From positions 480,169,376 to 480,233,375 of the forward strand of contig NC_064619.1 in assembly GCF_023898315.1 (NCBI RefSeq): DNA of 64,000 nucleotides. The letters are read 5' to 3'. Below the pieces are notes generated by a model, which saw nothing but the letters and a program-made list of their open reading frames with translations, was not told the DNA's origin and ran no database searches. The translations under genes and the position numbers were made by a program. Numbering within the stretch: position 1 is the stretch's first letter; the number at the start of each line of letters is the position of its first letter. This DNA is from Schistocerca nitens. Taxonomy: Eukaryota > Arthropoda > Insecta > Orthoptera > Acrididae. Below, one piece after another: positions 1 through 11,129 of the stretch.

Positions 1-1104
1 ATGCATGAATTAAAGAAAGGGACAATATGACATTGAAGGAAAGATACTATAAACTTCGCCAAGAAACGCAAAGAACCCTAAGACAAGAGAAAAGGTAATA
101 CTACGACAATATGATCAGAGAAGCAGAGGATGATTTCCAACATCACAGGACAAGGCAGATGTATCAAAATATAAAAAAAAAATCCTTTGGTAAATTCAAT
201 AAAAGGGAACAGTTTATAAAGTATCAGTATGGGAAAATATTGACCAAAAAAAGTGACATACAAAACAGATGGAAGACATACTTTTCACAACTTCTCAACT
301 GCAATGACCCACACTCTCACTTTAAATTGGAAGAACCTGATACAATTGAAACAGCTGATACAATTACTACCCCATCAGTAAATGAAATACAGCAAGCAAT
401 AAAGAAATTAAAGAACAACAAGATCTGTGGCGAGGACAAGATATACGATGAGTTATTAAATAATGGTGGCCCACAACTGGTATTAGAAATACAGGCGTTA
501 AGAGAAACAATTTGGGAGACAGAAACCATTCGTGCAGACTGGAAAACTGCAATTGTTTGCCCCATATTTAAGAAGAATGATCCTCTAGTTTGTGATAACT
601 ACAGAGGAATTGCCTTACTGGATGTCACCTACAAAATCTTATCAAGCTGCCTATTAAACAGGCTGATACCAATAACAGAAGAACTGATTGGGGACTACCA
701 ATGCGGTTTCCGCAGAAACAGATCCACATTAGATCATTTATTCACCCTAAGACAAGTAACTGAGAAGGCGTGGGAATTCAATGCCGATGTCCACATAATA
801 TTCGTAGATTTTAAAAAGGCCTATGATAGCATACACCGACAGACACTCCTAAATATAATGAAGGAATTTAAAATACCATCAAAATTAATCAGATTAGTCA
901 AAATGTGTATCGATGAAACTTTATGTCGCATAAAGACATCAGTAGGAGAATCTGAAGACTTTAAGGTGTGCACTGAACTGAGACAAGGGGATGTCATTTC
1001 ACCTATTTTATTTAACCTTGTCCAAGAGAAGATTGACAGAGAATTTCTAAAACCAGTCCAAAAGGGATCCAGCTACAGGATGAGAACATAACAAGACTTG
1101 CCTA
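1..1104 (+). pseudogene. Non-LTR retrotransposon, family A: reverse transcriptase fragment
   Basis: The open stretch 111-1091 encodes fingers and palm of a non-LTR reverse transcriptase. Visible motifs are a DNYRGIAL block, QCGFRRNRST, the first catalytic aspartate in IFVDFKKAYDS and RQGDVISPILFN. In-frame coding similarity continues upstream through a TAA at 96-98 to the window edge, so the chosen ATG is only the first after a stop. Near 1080 a frameshift moves the frame to one reading LAYAG at 1096-1110, where the YADD box should be, and there a family B element interrupts it. The endonuclease part lies outside the window. The enzyme would copy its own RNA into DNA at a nicked target. The copy is dead. 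The clade is unresolved. Confidence 0.85.
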
Positions 1105-2576
1105 TGCAGGGAAGCTAAGACGAAATGGCTGCAGGAAAAATGTGAAGACATCGGAAAAGATATGATTGTCGGAAGGACAGACTCAGCATACAGGAAAGTC
1201 AAAACAACCTTTGGTGACATTAAAAGCAACGGTGGTAACATTAAGAGTGCAACGGGAATTCCACTGTTAAATGCAGAGGAGAGAGCAGATATTTGGAAAG
1301 AATACATTGAAAGCCTCTATGAGGGTGAAGATTTGTCTGATGTGATAGAAGAAGAAACAGGAGTCGATTTAGAAGAGAAGGGGATCCAGTATTAGAATCG
1401 GAATTTAAAAGAGCTTTGGAGGACTTATGGTCAAATAAGGCAGAAGGGATAGATAACATTCCATCAGAATTTCTAAAATCATTGGGGGAAGTAGAAACAA
1501 AACGACTATTCACGTTGGTGTGTAGAATATATGAGTCTGGCGACATACCATCTGACTTTCGGAAAAGCATCATTCACACAATTCCGAAGACGGCAAGAGC
1601 TGACAAGTGCGAGAATTATCGCACAATCAGCTTAACAGCTCATGTATCGAAGCTGCTTACAAGAATAATATACAGAAGAATGGAAAAGAAAATTGAGAAT
1701 GCGCTAGGTGACGATCAGTTTGGCTTTAGGAAAAGTAAAGGGTCGAGAGAGGCAATTCTGACGTTACGGCTGATAATGGAAGCAAGGCTAAAGAAAAATC
1801 AAGACACTTTCATAGGATTTGTCGACCTGGAAAAAGCGTTCGACAATATAAAATGGTGCAAGCTGTTCGAGATTCTGAAAAAAGTAGGGGTAAGCTATAG
1901 GGAGAGACGGGTCATATACAATATGTACAACAACCAAGTGGGAATAATAAGAGTGGACTATCAAGAACGAAGTGCTCGTATTAAGAAGGGTGTAAGACAA
2001 GGCTGTAGCCTTTCGCCCCTACTCTTGAATCTGTACATCGAGGAAGCAATGGTGGAAATAAAAGAAAGGTTCAGGAGTGGAATTAAAATACAGGGTGAAA
2101 GGATATCAATGATACGATTCACTGATGACATTGCTATCCTGAGTGAAAGTGAAGAAGGATTAAATGATCTGCTGAACGGAATGAACAGTCTAATGAGTAC
2201 AGAGTATGGTTTGAGAGTAAATCGGAGAAAGACGAAGGTAATGAGAAGTAGTAGAAATGAGAACAGCGAGAAACTTAACATCAGGATTGATGGTCACGAA
2301 ATCAATGAAGTTAAGGAATTCTGCTACCTAGGCAGTAAAATAACCAATGACGGACGGAGCAAGGAGGACATCAAAGACATGAGGGAATGACTTCCATGGT
2401 ACTAGAGGGAGCTGTAGAGGGCAAAAACTGTAGAGGAAGACAGAGATTGGAATACGTCAAGCAAATAACTGAGGACGTAGGTTGCAAGTACTACTCTGAG
2501 ATGAAGAGGTTAGCACAGGAAAGGAATTCGTGGCGTGCCGCATCAAACCAGTCAGTAGACTGATGACCAAAAAAAA
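1105..2576 (+). mobile_element. Non-LTR retrotransposon, family B, 5'-truncated copy 1
   Basis: This family B copy begins inside a GCAGGG shared by the family A host sequence and the element. It runs to an A-rich 3' end at 2569-2576 after the family terminus (CCAGTCAGTAGACTGATGAC). It holds the pre-RT linker (1111-1400), the RT domain and the C-terminal tail, but no endonuclease. About 300 bp present in the copies at 3821-4920 and 41046-46080 are missing at about 2373, where the sequence jumps from the post-RT region to the segment before the 3' end. It lies inside family A and is therefore younger than A. Confidence 0.85.
1416..2390 (+). pseudogene. Family B reverse transcriptase, partial
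   Basis: This 324-codon open frame covers most of the RT domain. Motifs in order are ENYRTISL, DDQFGFRKSK, the catalytic FVDLEKAFDN, KKGVRQGCSLSPLL and the box RFTDDIAIL, then a thumb-like region with EFCYLGSKITNDG. The usual alanine before the two catalytic aspartates is threonine here. The frame is unusually well preserved for a truncated copy, which suggests a fairly recent insertion. It ends when the internal deletion at about 2373 shifts it to a stop. The preceding ORF 1162-1395 is the upstream part of the same protein in another frame, so at least one frameshift lies near 1380. No function is expected because the endonuclease is absent. Confidence 0.85.
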
Positions 2577-2785
2577 GCAAGAATGACAGAGAACAGGCTA
2601 CCTAGAACGGCATTCAGCAGAACAATAGAAGGAACGAGAAGAAGAGGGAGACCCAGAATCAGATGGCGGGATAACATTCAGGAGGACACAATGAGGATGA
2701 ACAGCAGCAGCAACTGGACAAACAGCGCAGTGGACAGGCAGAAGTGGAAGAGGCTCATAGAGCAGGCGTATGGTCGATAAGGCCC
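2577..2785 (+). pseudogene. Family A C-terminal fragment downstream of the family B insertion
   Basis: The frame 2583-2780 reads MTENRLPRTAF, then RRRGRPRIRWRDNIQED and DRQKWKRLIEQA before a stop. This is the typical basic C-terminal tail of endonuclease-RT retrotransposons, ahead of a 3' UTR. It is most simply the 3' end of the family A copy at 1-1104. If so, several hundred bases of A, from the YADD box to this tail, were lost when family B inserted or afterwards. It could instead come from a separate A copy. Confidence 0.65.
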
Positions 2786-3820
2786 TTGCCACATGTAAAG
2801 TAAGTATTTATTGAACAAGCACATCTTATATCGTGTATGCAGTCGTCGAGGGCCACCGAAGGCAAGATGTTCTCAGGCATTTAAACCATTTTTAATTACT
2901 CACTAACCGGTGGGACGTTACATTTGCAACCTATTGAGTTCGTCGTCTAATTCAGCAGCGCAACCAGCAGGCTTGGGTAGCATCTGCATTTATATTCAAG
3001 CATGCATCTTCTATAGTTTTGTCCAACTCCTACACGTCACGTAATTTGCGTTAAGCCCCGCATAGTGCTAACGAGGAGAACACGGCAAGTGCCATAACTC
3101 TATTTCCCAGAAACTTCGCTCAGTAGAAGAAGGGTCAAAACAAGAGAAAACGTGTCTCCGCTTATCCGTGGTACTCGACTGTTTCTGAAAAGACGGCGTT
3201 AAAATTTTTGGAGGTATTTTCCAGGTACTTTATGTACCTTTTACCACACACTGTCAACAGACGAACTGGTGACATACCTTTTAGCGTAGCGGCTTAATAA
3301 TTTTGCTCCTTTTATTCGAAACCCGATTATTACTTGTATTTCTGTTTTTCATTTATACACCCATGTCTGTAGAAGATTAATGCACGAATGTGGAACTGAT
3401 AAAATGTTGCCATTATTCATCTATTAACTGTATATCAAACGGATGAATTAAAAAAAGAGAGAGGGACACAAAAATATTTCAAATTGTTTTCTGTGAAATT
3501 TCTGAATTGCATCTTGATTCATAATCAGCTGCAAGCGCTAATTATCGGAAAAGTAATACGTTGTGCATGGTTTGTGGCGCAATCATTGCCAACGTGAGAG
3601 ACCCCCACCAGTGTTAACGACGTTTCTTTCCCGAGTGAGATTCATACGAAAAAATGTCGCTGTGGGAGACATGCTTTCGCGCGATGCTCGTGGAGTTTGG
3701 AATTATTTGTGTTTGTGATGTTTGTACGATCGGTATCATACAAGAAAATGCGCCAAATTCTCATGAAGAATAAACATATTAATAAAATATAATTAATATA
3801 AGAATTGATATGAGAAACCA
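2786..3820. other. Intergenic stretch, no gene seen
   Basis: No coding region above about 76 codons and no recognisable repeat were found. The sequence is AT-rich and has stops in all frames. It may contain old, unrecognisable repeat sequence. Confidence 0.5.
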
Positions 3821-4920
3821 AACGAATATACAGAACTGTGGAAAAGAAAACAGAGGATATGTTAGATGACAATCAGGTTGGCTCAAGGAAAGGTAAAGGC
3901 ACCAAGAGGCAATTCTAACGTTGCGGTTGATAATGTAAGCAAGACTAAAGAAAAATCAAGACACTTTCATAGGATGTGTCACCTGGAAAAAGCGTTCGAC
4001 AGTACAAAATAGCGCAAGATTCTGAGAAGAATACGGGTAAGCTATAGGGAGAGACGGGTAATACACTATATGTACGATGTAGTCTTTCACCCCTAATATT
4101 CAGTCTGTGCATCGAAAAAGCGATTATGGAAATGAAAGATTCAGGAGCGGAATTAAATTTAGAGGTGAAAGGATATCAATGATACGATTCGCTGATTACA
4201 TTGCTATCCTGAGTGAAAGTGCTGAATGGAATGAACAGTCGAATGAGTACAGAAAATGGACTGAGTAAATCTAAGGAAGACGAAAGTACTGAGAAGTAGC
4301 AGAAATGAAAACAGCGAGCAACTTAACATCAGGACTAATGGTTACGACGTAGATGAAGGTAAGAAACATTTACCTGGGCGGTAAAGTAACCCATGACGGA
4401 CAGAAGAAGGTCGACATCGAAAGCAGGCTAGCACTGGTAAAAAGAGAAGTCGACTAGTAACAAACATAGGCCTTAATTTGAGGAAGAAATTTCTGAGTGT
4501 GTTTGGACTATAGTACTCTAGGGTAGTGAAACATGAACTGTCGGAAGACCGGAAGAGAATCGAAGCATTTGAGATGTGAAGCTACAGACAAATGTTGAAA
4601 ATTTGGTGGACTGATAAGGTAAGGAATGAGGAGGTTCTGAGCAGAATTGCAGAGGAAAGGAATGTGTGGAAAACACCGACAAGGAAAAGGGACAGGATGA
4701 TAGGACATCGGGTTTAGACATGACGGAATGACTTCCATAATACTAGAGGGAACCGTAGAGGGAAAACACTGTAGAGGAAGACGGGTATTGGAATACCTCC
4801 AGCAAATAACTGAGGACGTAGGTTGCAAGTGCTACTCTGAGATGAAGAGGTTGGCTGAAGAGAGGAATTCGTGGCCGGCCACATCAAAGTAGTCGGAGGA
4901 CTGATAATAATATAAAAAAA
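3821..4920 (+). mobile_element. Non-LTR retrotransposon, family B, degenerate copy
   Basis: The copy aligns by eye with family B at 1660-2570. Shared stretches include the region ahead of the RT core, ACTTTCATAGGAT with a damaged FVDLEKAFD, AAAGGATATCAATGATACGA before the catalytic box, and the 3' end from GAATGACTTCC to GAGGACTGATAATA. It is 5'-truncated, carries many frameshifts and stops, and has lost a block around the RQGCSLSP motif. The second catalytic box reads as a damaged ADD. It keeps the segment missing from copy 1. A short A-run (4914-4920) marks the 3' end. Confidence 0.8.
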
Positions 4921-6884
4921 GAATGAAATTTTTGGAATATGAAAATTTAAAAAGGTTGCAGCCCCTCAACATACCATACCCAAATAAAATTATGAAATAT
5001 GAAATCCAGTTGTAATTTTATGATTAATATAATGCCCTCGTGTCCCCTAATTTGATAAGAGAAATTCGTGTACTAGGCTTCTACAGACGTGGGTAGATAA
5101 ATGAAAACAATGAAAATAAAGGAAAGTAAATAAAAAAATCGTATTCCGGACACAGGGTGCAAAATTAAGAAGCCGCGTCGATAAGCAATGAGGCACATTT
5201 CGCCTGAGTGTACCGTGCGTTACCTCGAAAACTTTGACCGCCATCTTTTCAGAAACGATCGAGTATCTGTGGATAAGCTAAGACACGTGTTCGCGTATTT
5301 TGACTCTTCTTCCACTTGTGACGTCTCTGTGGCGTTCACTGTGTTATTCAGTGGTTTGGTATTTAATTAATTTGTAAATGAAAGTGATAAGGTTATTTCA
5401 TTACAGTGACTGATCACAAAATAGTTTTTCTGCCGGCTAAAGATTCGGTGAAGTTGCTAAAGAACTCCAAGTTAACGTAGTGTTAAAGTGTTGTCTGTAA
5501 GTTGTGTAAGTGTCACTAAAACACAGTTCACACAACAGATTCTATACAACTATTGATTATGATGGAAAATGATCATTAAAACCACGGAATATCAGCCGCG
5601 CACAACACTGACGTATGTTTCCTGAAACAATGTTCTTAGCAACTCGTGCGTAATTAATTTCGGCTCCATACGTCAGCTAGAAAAGTTTGTTACAACGATC
5701 GTGCTATGAGCACTGTTTTTAAAGAACCAACCTGATTCGAATTATTTTCATTAAAATGAGTTCAGGACCACCGGTGCACATTTATTTTGACACAGTTGTA
5801 TTACTTTCGGCATTTATGTCTGGACAGTGGCGTAATTTGAATTTGCCGATGAGATAGTTGTTAAGATGGCGGCAGACAATTGATAGAGACTTTCTATTGT
5901 TAGCCAAATAAGTAAGTATTTGAAATGCTTATTAAACTCTATAAACTCTACTTTCGTATTGTGCACTATTTAGACTTCATCAAGCAAACATTTAATTTTT
6001 TTCTAAGGAAAACACAGACAAAAACGCGATACAAATCGCTATCATCAATGGCTGCGCTCCTTGCAGCGGAAAGAAATAATTAACACAGATAATGCTTATT
6101 GATTGAGGAATTAAAGTTACAAATAATTATTCATTCATATTTATAATAATAATGAACTCTGTTCTCAAGTAATAATTGACAAATAATTACAATTTATTAA
6201 GAGACCCCACTTTGATATGCGTCCGCAACCTACATAATCCAACCAACAAAAGGTAAAAACAAAGGATGACAAACGCAGATCATAAAAGGAATTTACAATT
6301 ATCATTGTCTTTGTATGATACACATCGATATGTCCAATTACATCACAAAATATTACATAAATAATTAGGTTTTATCACCGTTTCACTGTTTCTTCATATG
6401 TTGAATAGATAATGTTTATAATTGTTAGAGGCATAATTTCCTTTCGCCGCACTGCAGCTAAATTTTGTCTCGTGGATGTTAGATCTCGTTTTGTCTCGGC
6501 TCGATGGTGATGGTAGTCCCAGTCGAGATGACGTGGAACGGCGTCCGGCGATCACGACAAGGCCAATCTGTAACTATAAATATATATTAAAAAAACCTCC
6601 TCGCGTACTTCGGCTATTTTTCAGATACTGTCTCTCAAAACTGTTATCAACGTATCGATGGAGCAGCACGCCGGAGTGTGTGCGGTGCCCTTGCTTGTAG
6701 TTAAAGCAATGGTGTTCGATGGCTACCAATCTTCTCCACTTATAAATATAGCGATTGAACCACTCGATGAAGCGATGGCTCCCTTGATCTGAAATGATAA
6801 AAGTCCTTTGGGCGTTTGCGACAGACTTCTCAGTTTACACGAACTTGCTGACTGTAGTTCTTATTCCCGGTTTGTGAATGGGTT
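4921..6884. other. Intergenic stretch, no gene seen
   Basis: This is AT-rich sequence with no convincing coding region. CTGACGTATG near 5619 and its complement CATACGTCAG near 5678 form a 10-bp inverted pair about 50 bp apart, possibly the ends of a small decayed element or chance. The 74-codon frame at 6476-6700 lies in a locally GC-richer patch and shows no known domain. Confidence 0.45.
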
Positions 6885-6900
6885 TTCGAACGTTGAAAAT

Positions 6901-7149
6901 GAAATGAAATGATCGTATGGCATTGTTGGCCGGGAGGCCCCATGCGGGGAAGTTCGGCCGCCGTATTGCAAGTCCTTTTTAGTTGACGCCACTTCGGTGA
7001 CTTGTGAGTCAATGATGATGAAATAATGATGAACACACAACACCCAGTCATCACGAGGCAGAGAAAAATCCCTGACCCCGACGGGAATCGAACCCGGGAC
7101 CCAGTGCGAGGGAAGCGAGAACGCTACCGCAAGACCACGAGCTGCGGAC
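6901..7149 (-). repeat. tRNA-headed SINE (second head, body Z)
   Basis: Read on the minus strand, the copy starts with a tRNA-like head. It has an A-box-like CGTGGTCTTGCGGTAGCG and a B box GGGTTCGATTCCC, followed by GGGGTCAGGGA and CTCTGCCTCGTGATGACTGG. The body Z that follows contains runs of ATCATC, AAGTCACCGAAGTGGCG and CGGCGGCCGAACTTCCCCG, and it ends in repeated ATTTC. It is flanked by a 16-bp TSD with one mismatch (6885-6900 and 7150-7165), as expected for LINE-mediated insertion. The same head occurs with a different body at 8263-8477. Confidence 0.85.
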
Positions 7150-7165
7150 TTCAAACGTTGAAAAT

Positions 7166-8048
7166 ATAATATCTTGAATCATCAATCCATCACCCAAGCC
7201 GATGCCACATCAAGATTTTGCGAGGATATTGAGCTGTTAATTATTATTCCGTCGTCAACAACTACACGACGTAATTCCAGAGATAACATACTCTTGAGCA
7301 ATGTTCAGAATGCGACGCATTTCGGTGTAAACTTATTGCTGTGTACAGTTAAACTAACACTAAATCACTTTTCACTTTTATGTTATCCGAAGAATCAGTT
7401 AAATCCACAAATACACATTAAATGTCCATTAAATGATGCAAGCGACACGAACAATTAAAATTGAATTCTTCGTAATTATTTGTCCCTAGCTGAGCACACA
7501 CACCGATATATCATTCAGGGGATTGCGTCTGCTAACATCAGCAATTCTAACTTTGACGATAGCTTCTGACAACACGGCGCAATTGTAAGTTCTTCGTGAT
7601 TGCCTTTATCTGTTGCCTATGCAAGTCTAATAATTGAGTTTATGTCGCCGATCAGTCTCTTCCTGTGTCCTTTGATGTCCGTGATGTTCTTGTATCACGA
7701 AGGCTATGTCCCATCACCAATCAGTAGTCAGACGAGTTATTTTTCTGTCACATATATCAACTATCCTGTTATCTGTCCAAATAGTAAAGATGATTTTACT
7801 TTAGTCCGACTTCTGACTAATACTTCCAAACGTAAAATTTTTTAAAGTTCAGATCGGTTTTAAAACAATCTATTAGCGCTTAACATCCGGACTGCTATTT
7901 CAGAAGTACAATAGAGTAGAGAAGTTAACATCTCCATTGCCGAGTTACATTGTAGTCACAGTGAACTTTCAGCTCGATGCGGCCACAACTCTCTTCTAGG
8001 ATAAAAGTTAGCTTTAATCAATTTATGGTCTGTGCTTAAACCTTCATA
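7166..8048. other. Intergenic stretch, no gene seen
   Basis: Two short open frames (7174-7458 and 7600-7845) have ordinary AT-rich composition and no recognisable domain. I treat them as chance. Confidence 0.4.
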
Positions 8049-8242
8049 TCAGATCAGATGGCTCTAAGCACTATGACTTAACATCTGAGGTCATCAGCCC
8101 CGTACACTTGGAACTACTTAAACCTAAGTAACCTAAGGACATCTCACACATCCATGCCCGAGGCAGGATTCGAACCTGCGACCGTAGCAGCAGCGCGGTT
8201 CCCGACTAAAGCGCCTACAACCGCTCGGTCACAGTGGCCGGC
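8049..8242 (-). repeat. tRNA-headed SINE (Leu/Ser-like head, body X)
   Basis: On the minus strand it begins GCCGGCCACTGTGACCGAGC, a class II tRNA-like head (A box GACCGAGCGGTTGTAGGCGC, B box GGTTCGAATCC). Body X follows, with GGTTACTTAGGTTTAAGTAG and TGACCTCAGATGTTAAGT, and ends near GAGCCATCTGATC. An old TSD of about 14 bp (10 matches) is visible on either side. It abuts a younger SINE at 8263. Confidence 0.85.
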
Positions 8243-8262
8243 TTTAACGTTCGTAAATAATA

Positions 8263-8477
8263 AAAAATGGTTCAAATGGCTCTGAGCACTATGGGACTTA
8301 ACATCTATGGTCATCAGTCCCCTAGAACTTAGAACTACTTAAACCTAACTAACCTAAGGACAGCACACAACACCCAGCCATCACGAGGCAGAGAAAATCC
8401 CTGACCCCGCCGGGAATCGAACCCGGGAACCCGGGCGTGGGAAGCGAGAACGCTACCGCACGACCACGAGATGCGGG
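8263..8477 (-). repeat. tRNA-headed SINE (second head, body X): a module hybrid
   Basis: Read on the minus strand, the head GCCCGCATCTCGTGGTCGTG through the B box GGGTTCGATTCCC and CTCTGCCTCGTGATGGCTGG matches the head of the SINE at 6901-7149. After GTGTTGTGTGCTG it switches to body X (TCCTTAGGTTAGTTAGGTTT) as in the Leu/Ser-headed family, and ends ATTTGAACCATTTTT. An exact 11-bp TSD CGTAAATAATA flanks it (8252-8262 and 8478-8488). Confidence 0.9.
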
Positions 8478-8637
8478 CGTAAATAATACTTTTTTGAATT
8501 CTTTCTTTAAAGTTTCTGTTTCGTATCGTATGGTATTCTTTCAGTCAGTCCTTTCTTTGTGATAAGCATTAGTATTTACATAACATTCTTGTTAATCAAA
8601 CTGTCAAGAGTGTAAAATTGTTGGCAGTAGCTGTTAT

Positions 8638-10130
8638 CATCTACTTCTACATCTACATATATACTCCGCTAGCCACCAAGCGGTGCATGGCGAAGGGCAC
8701 AATTCGCGCCAAAGTCATGTTTTCCCCCCTTTGTTCCAGTCGCGGATCGGGCGAGGGAAAAACGACTGACTGAAAGCCTCAGTACGAGCTCTTATTTCCC
8801 TTATCTTTGAAAGATGATCATTACGCGATTTGAAAGTTGGTGGTAATAATATATGCTCTACATCCTCGGCGAAGATAGGATTTCGGAATTTAGTGAGCAT
8901 CCCCTTCTGTTTAGTCCATCGTCTATCTACGATTTGTAACGCTCTCGTGATGGCTAAATGTACCAGTCACGAATCTTGCCGCTCTTCTTTGGACCTTCTC
9001 ATTCTTTTGAATCAGACCCAACTGGCAAGGGTCCCATACAGACGAACAATACTCTAAGACAGGACGAACTAACGTATTGTAAGCTGTTTCCTTTGTTGAA
9101 GGACTGTATCGTTTCAGGATGGTACCAATAAACCGCAATGTAGTGTTCGCCTTACCCGTTATCTGTGTAATCTGATCATTCCATTTGCGATCATTTCGAA
9201 TGGTCACACCCAGATACCCGACTGATGTTACCGCTTCCAAAGACTGATCATTTATTTTGTACTCATACATTAACGGGGATTTTCGCCTTGTTATACGCAG
9301 TATGTTACACTCACTAATATTGAGAGATAACTGCCAGTCATTACACCACGCATTCATTTTCTGCAAATCCTCATTGATTTGTTCACAACTTTCGTGTGGT
9401 ACTACTTTCCTGTAGACTACAGCATCATCGCAAACAGTCTACGGCCGCTGTCAATACCATCAACCAGATGGTTTATGTAAATCGTAAAAAGCAGAGGACC
9501 TATTACGCTGCCCTGGGGCACATCTGAAGTTACTCTTGTTTCTGTTAAAGTTACCTCGTTCAGGACGACACACTGCTCCCTGTCTGTTAGAAAACTTTCT
9601 ATCCAACCGCATATGTCATCGGATAGACCGTAAGCGCGCACTTTTTGTAGCAAGCGACAGTGCGGAACTGAGTCGAACGCCTTTCGAAAGTCGAGAAATA
9701 CGGCATCAACCTGGGAGCCGGTATCTAGAGCCTGTTGTATGTCATGCACAAAGAGGGCCAGCTGTGTCTCGCATGACCGCTTTTTCCTAAAACCCTGCTG
9801 GTTTCTGCAGATGAGCTTCTCAGTGTCTAGAAAGGTCATTATGTCTGAACACAAAATATGTTCCATAATTCTACAACAAATCGATATCAGTGAAATTGGC
9901 CGGTAATTATGTGCATCCGATTTTCTACCCTTTTTTAGATTGCTATGACTTGGGCCTTCTTCTAGTCCCGTGGATGTTTCTGCCATTCCAATTATCTCTG
10001 ATAGATGACGGATAAGAATGGTGCTATATTTGTAGCATAGTCAACATAAAATCTTACTGTCAGCATGACTGATTTTTCTATTTCTTTTTGCAACAGAAGG
10101 GTGTTCATTATGGGTTCTATAATCGGGGTG
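8638..10130 (-). pseudogene. Non-LTR retrotransposon, family C, degenerate RT copy
   Basis: Minus-strand frames at 9417-9986, 8923-9366 and 8715-8900 together give most of a CR1/jockey-like reverse transcriptase. Visible in order are NYRPISL, QQGFRKKRSCETQLALF, the catalytic VFLDFRKAFDS, DVPQGSVIGPLLFTIY, then NAWCNDWQLSLN, GYLGVTIR, RPVLEYCSSVWDP and the C-terminal IREIRARTE. A one-base loss near 9430 falls directly before the two aspartates of the FADD box and breaks the frame there. Similarity extends upstream to about 10130 (NIAPFLSVIYQR). The 3' end is a short CATCTA-type hexamer run at about 8638-8660, the usual tail of this family here. Confidence 0.8.
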
Positions 10131-10282
10131 TTACACACTGAGCGAAGCTCCAGGCAAATTGGGTGATGGCACTTGCCGTGTTGCTTTCGTAGGACTACGT
10201 GATTGTGACAGCGGCCGCGTAGGTGGTTTCTAGCCTTGTCATAGGAGCTCCGAAGCACGGTCCAAAATAACATTTCACACTG

Positions 10283-11057
10283 AAACTTCCTGGCAGATTA
10301 AAACTGTGTGCCGGACCGGGACTCGAACTCGGGACCTTCGCCTATCGCGGGCAAGTGCTCTACCAACTGAGCTATCCAAGCACGACTCACGCCCCGTCCC
10401 CACAGCTTTACTTCTGCCAGTACCTCGTCTCCTACCTTCCAAACTTTACGGAAGCTCTCCTGCGAACCTTGCAGAACTAGCACTCCTGAAAGAAAGGATA
10501 TTGTGGAGACATGGCTCAGCCACTCTGCAGCGGAGTGTGCGCTGATACGAAACTTCCTGGCAGATTAAAACTGTGTGCCGGACCGAGACTCGAACTCGGG
10601 ACCGTTGCCTATCGCGGGCAAGTGCTCTACCAACTGAGCTACCCAAGCACGACTCACGCCCCGTCCTCACAGCTTTACTTCTGCCAGTACCTCGTCTCCT
10701 ACCTTCCAAACTTTACAGAAGCTCTCCTGCGAACCTTGCAGAACTAGCACTCCTGAAAGAAAGGATATTGCGGAGACATGGCTTAGCCACAGCCTAGGGG
10801 ATGTTCCCAGAATGAGATTTTCACTCTCCAGCGGAGTGTGCGCTGATATGAAACTTCCTGGCAGATTAAAATTGTGTGCCAGACCGAGACTCGAACTCGG
10901 GACGGGCGTGAGTCGTGCTTGGGTACAAAGTTGGTAGAGCACTTGCCCGCGAAAGGCAAAGGTCCCGAGTTCGGGTCTCGGTCCGGCACACAGTTTTAAT
11001 CTGCCAGGAAGTTTCATATCAGCGCACACTCCGCTGCAGAGTGAAAATTTCATTCTG
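10283..11057 (-). repeat. Composite array of tRNA-like retroposon units bounded by one TSD
   Basis: Two direct units start at 10282 and 10549, and a third partial unit at 10850. Each carries, on the minus strand, a tRNA-like core (A box TAGCTCAGTTGGTAGAGC, B box GAGTTCGAGTC). From 10904 the sequence turns to the opposite orientation. The whole block is flanked by the 15-bp direct repeat TAACATTTCACACTG (10268-10282 and 11058-11072), so it looks like one insertion event. The units share ends GAAACTTCCTGGCAGATTAA and CAGCGGAGTGTGCGCTGATA. Short open frames across it are not credible genes. Confidence 0.85.
10808..11057. repeat. Long inverted repeat at the end of the tRNA-like array
   Basis: The arm at 10808-10903 is the near-exact reverse complement of 10962-11057 (96 bp each, a few mismatches), with 58 bp between them. 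Both arms span a unit end, the GAAACTTCC start and the B-box region. The spacer (10904-10961) carries the A-box half of a plus-strand tRNA-like unit. Transcription through it would give a long hairpin. Confidence 0.85.
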
Positions 11058-11129
11058 TAACATTTCACACTGATTGGTCGTTACTCCAAGAGAAAATACA
11101 AGTTGGGACCTGCCTCCATTGTGTGACAG

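Noticed and set aside
8049-8242. Functional tRNA-Leu or tRNA-Ser gene
   Set aside because: A and B boxes are present, but the sequence continues into a SINE body with a TSD, and the acceptor stem does not close cleanly.
10306-11068. Open frames of 60-130 codons over the tRNA-like array
   Set aside because: They repeat with the array units and occur on both strands. They are translations of repeated pol III-type sequence.
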